From assembly GCA_001805085.1 (NCBI GenBank), contig MHEA01000205.1, forward strand, positions 1 to 5,896: a stretch of DNA of 5,896 nt. Direction: 5' to 3'. Every line of letters starts with the position of its first letter. The first letter of the stretch is position 1. Both the position numbers and the translations under genes were made by a program. The notes under the pieces were generated by a model, which was given only the letters and a program-made list of their open reading frames with translations, searched no databases and was not told where the DNA came from. Source of the stretch: Nitrospirae bacterium GWC2_57_9 (GTDB lineage Bacteria > Nitrospirota > UBA9217). Of this stretch, positions 5,869-5,896 are shown in pieces.

Positions 5869-5896
5869 CTACGTCCTGGTCAGTTCCGTGGACTCA
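5869..5896 (-). other. Possible C-terminal codons of an upstream gene
   Basis: One minus-strand frame is open from the right edge to a TAG at 5869-5871 and reads ESTELTRT. It would end 10 nt before the mobB ATG, which suits an operon. Eight codons are too few to identify a product, and a second frame reading SPRN before a TGA is equally possible. Confidence 0.2.

Overview
All genes that can be supported lie on the minus strand, so the reading order runs from high to low coordinates. The window holds seven protein genes: six complete and one cut by the left edge. There are no RNA genes, mobile elements, CRISPR arrays or long repeats. Base composition is moderately GC-rich in the genes and AT-rich in the two promoter-bearing gaps. 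The content points to an anaerobically respiring, cytochrome-rich Gram-negative bacterium, most likely Desulfuromonadota (Geobacter-like) or a related lineage such as Nitrospirota. The reasons are ALA made by the C5 route (HemL), an AtpZ/AtpI pair, multiheme c-type cytochromes and an NrfD-type quinol-interacting module. The phylum is an inference and cannot be fixed from this window.

Layout: mobB (5858-5346, molybdenum cofactor) is followed by a 141-nt gap carrying a good sigma70-like promoter. Next come hemL (5204-3921, heme precursor synthesis), atpZ (3872-3627) and atpI (3630-3190), the last two overlapping by ATGA. A compact three-gene respiratory module follows: a membrane-anchored tetraheme cytochrome c (3132-2647), a Tat-exported protein with four [4Fe-4S] clusters (2650-1862, ATGA overlap) and a roughly ten-helix NrfD-like membrane protein (1859-606). 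A perfect 14-bp hairpin at 557-590 probably ends this unit. After an AT-rich gap with a possible promoter, a second multiheme cytochrome starts at 397 and runs off the left edge. It has a Sec signal peptide and three CXXCH motifs inside the window.

How the genes fit together: the tetraheme + Fe-S + NrfD trio has the composition of membrane complexes that pass electrons between the menaquinone pool and periplasmic redox carriers, such as Geobacter Cbc4 (CbcSTU) or the DsrJOP part of DsrMKJOP. No catalytic molybdopterin subunit is present in the window. HemL would supply ALA for the heme these cytochromes need. The most notable feature is the order: AtpZ/AtpI, normally just ahead of the Fo genes atpB and atpE, is followed here by the redox module, with no atpB or atpE in the window.
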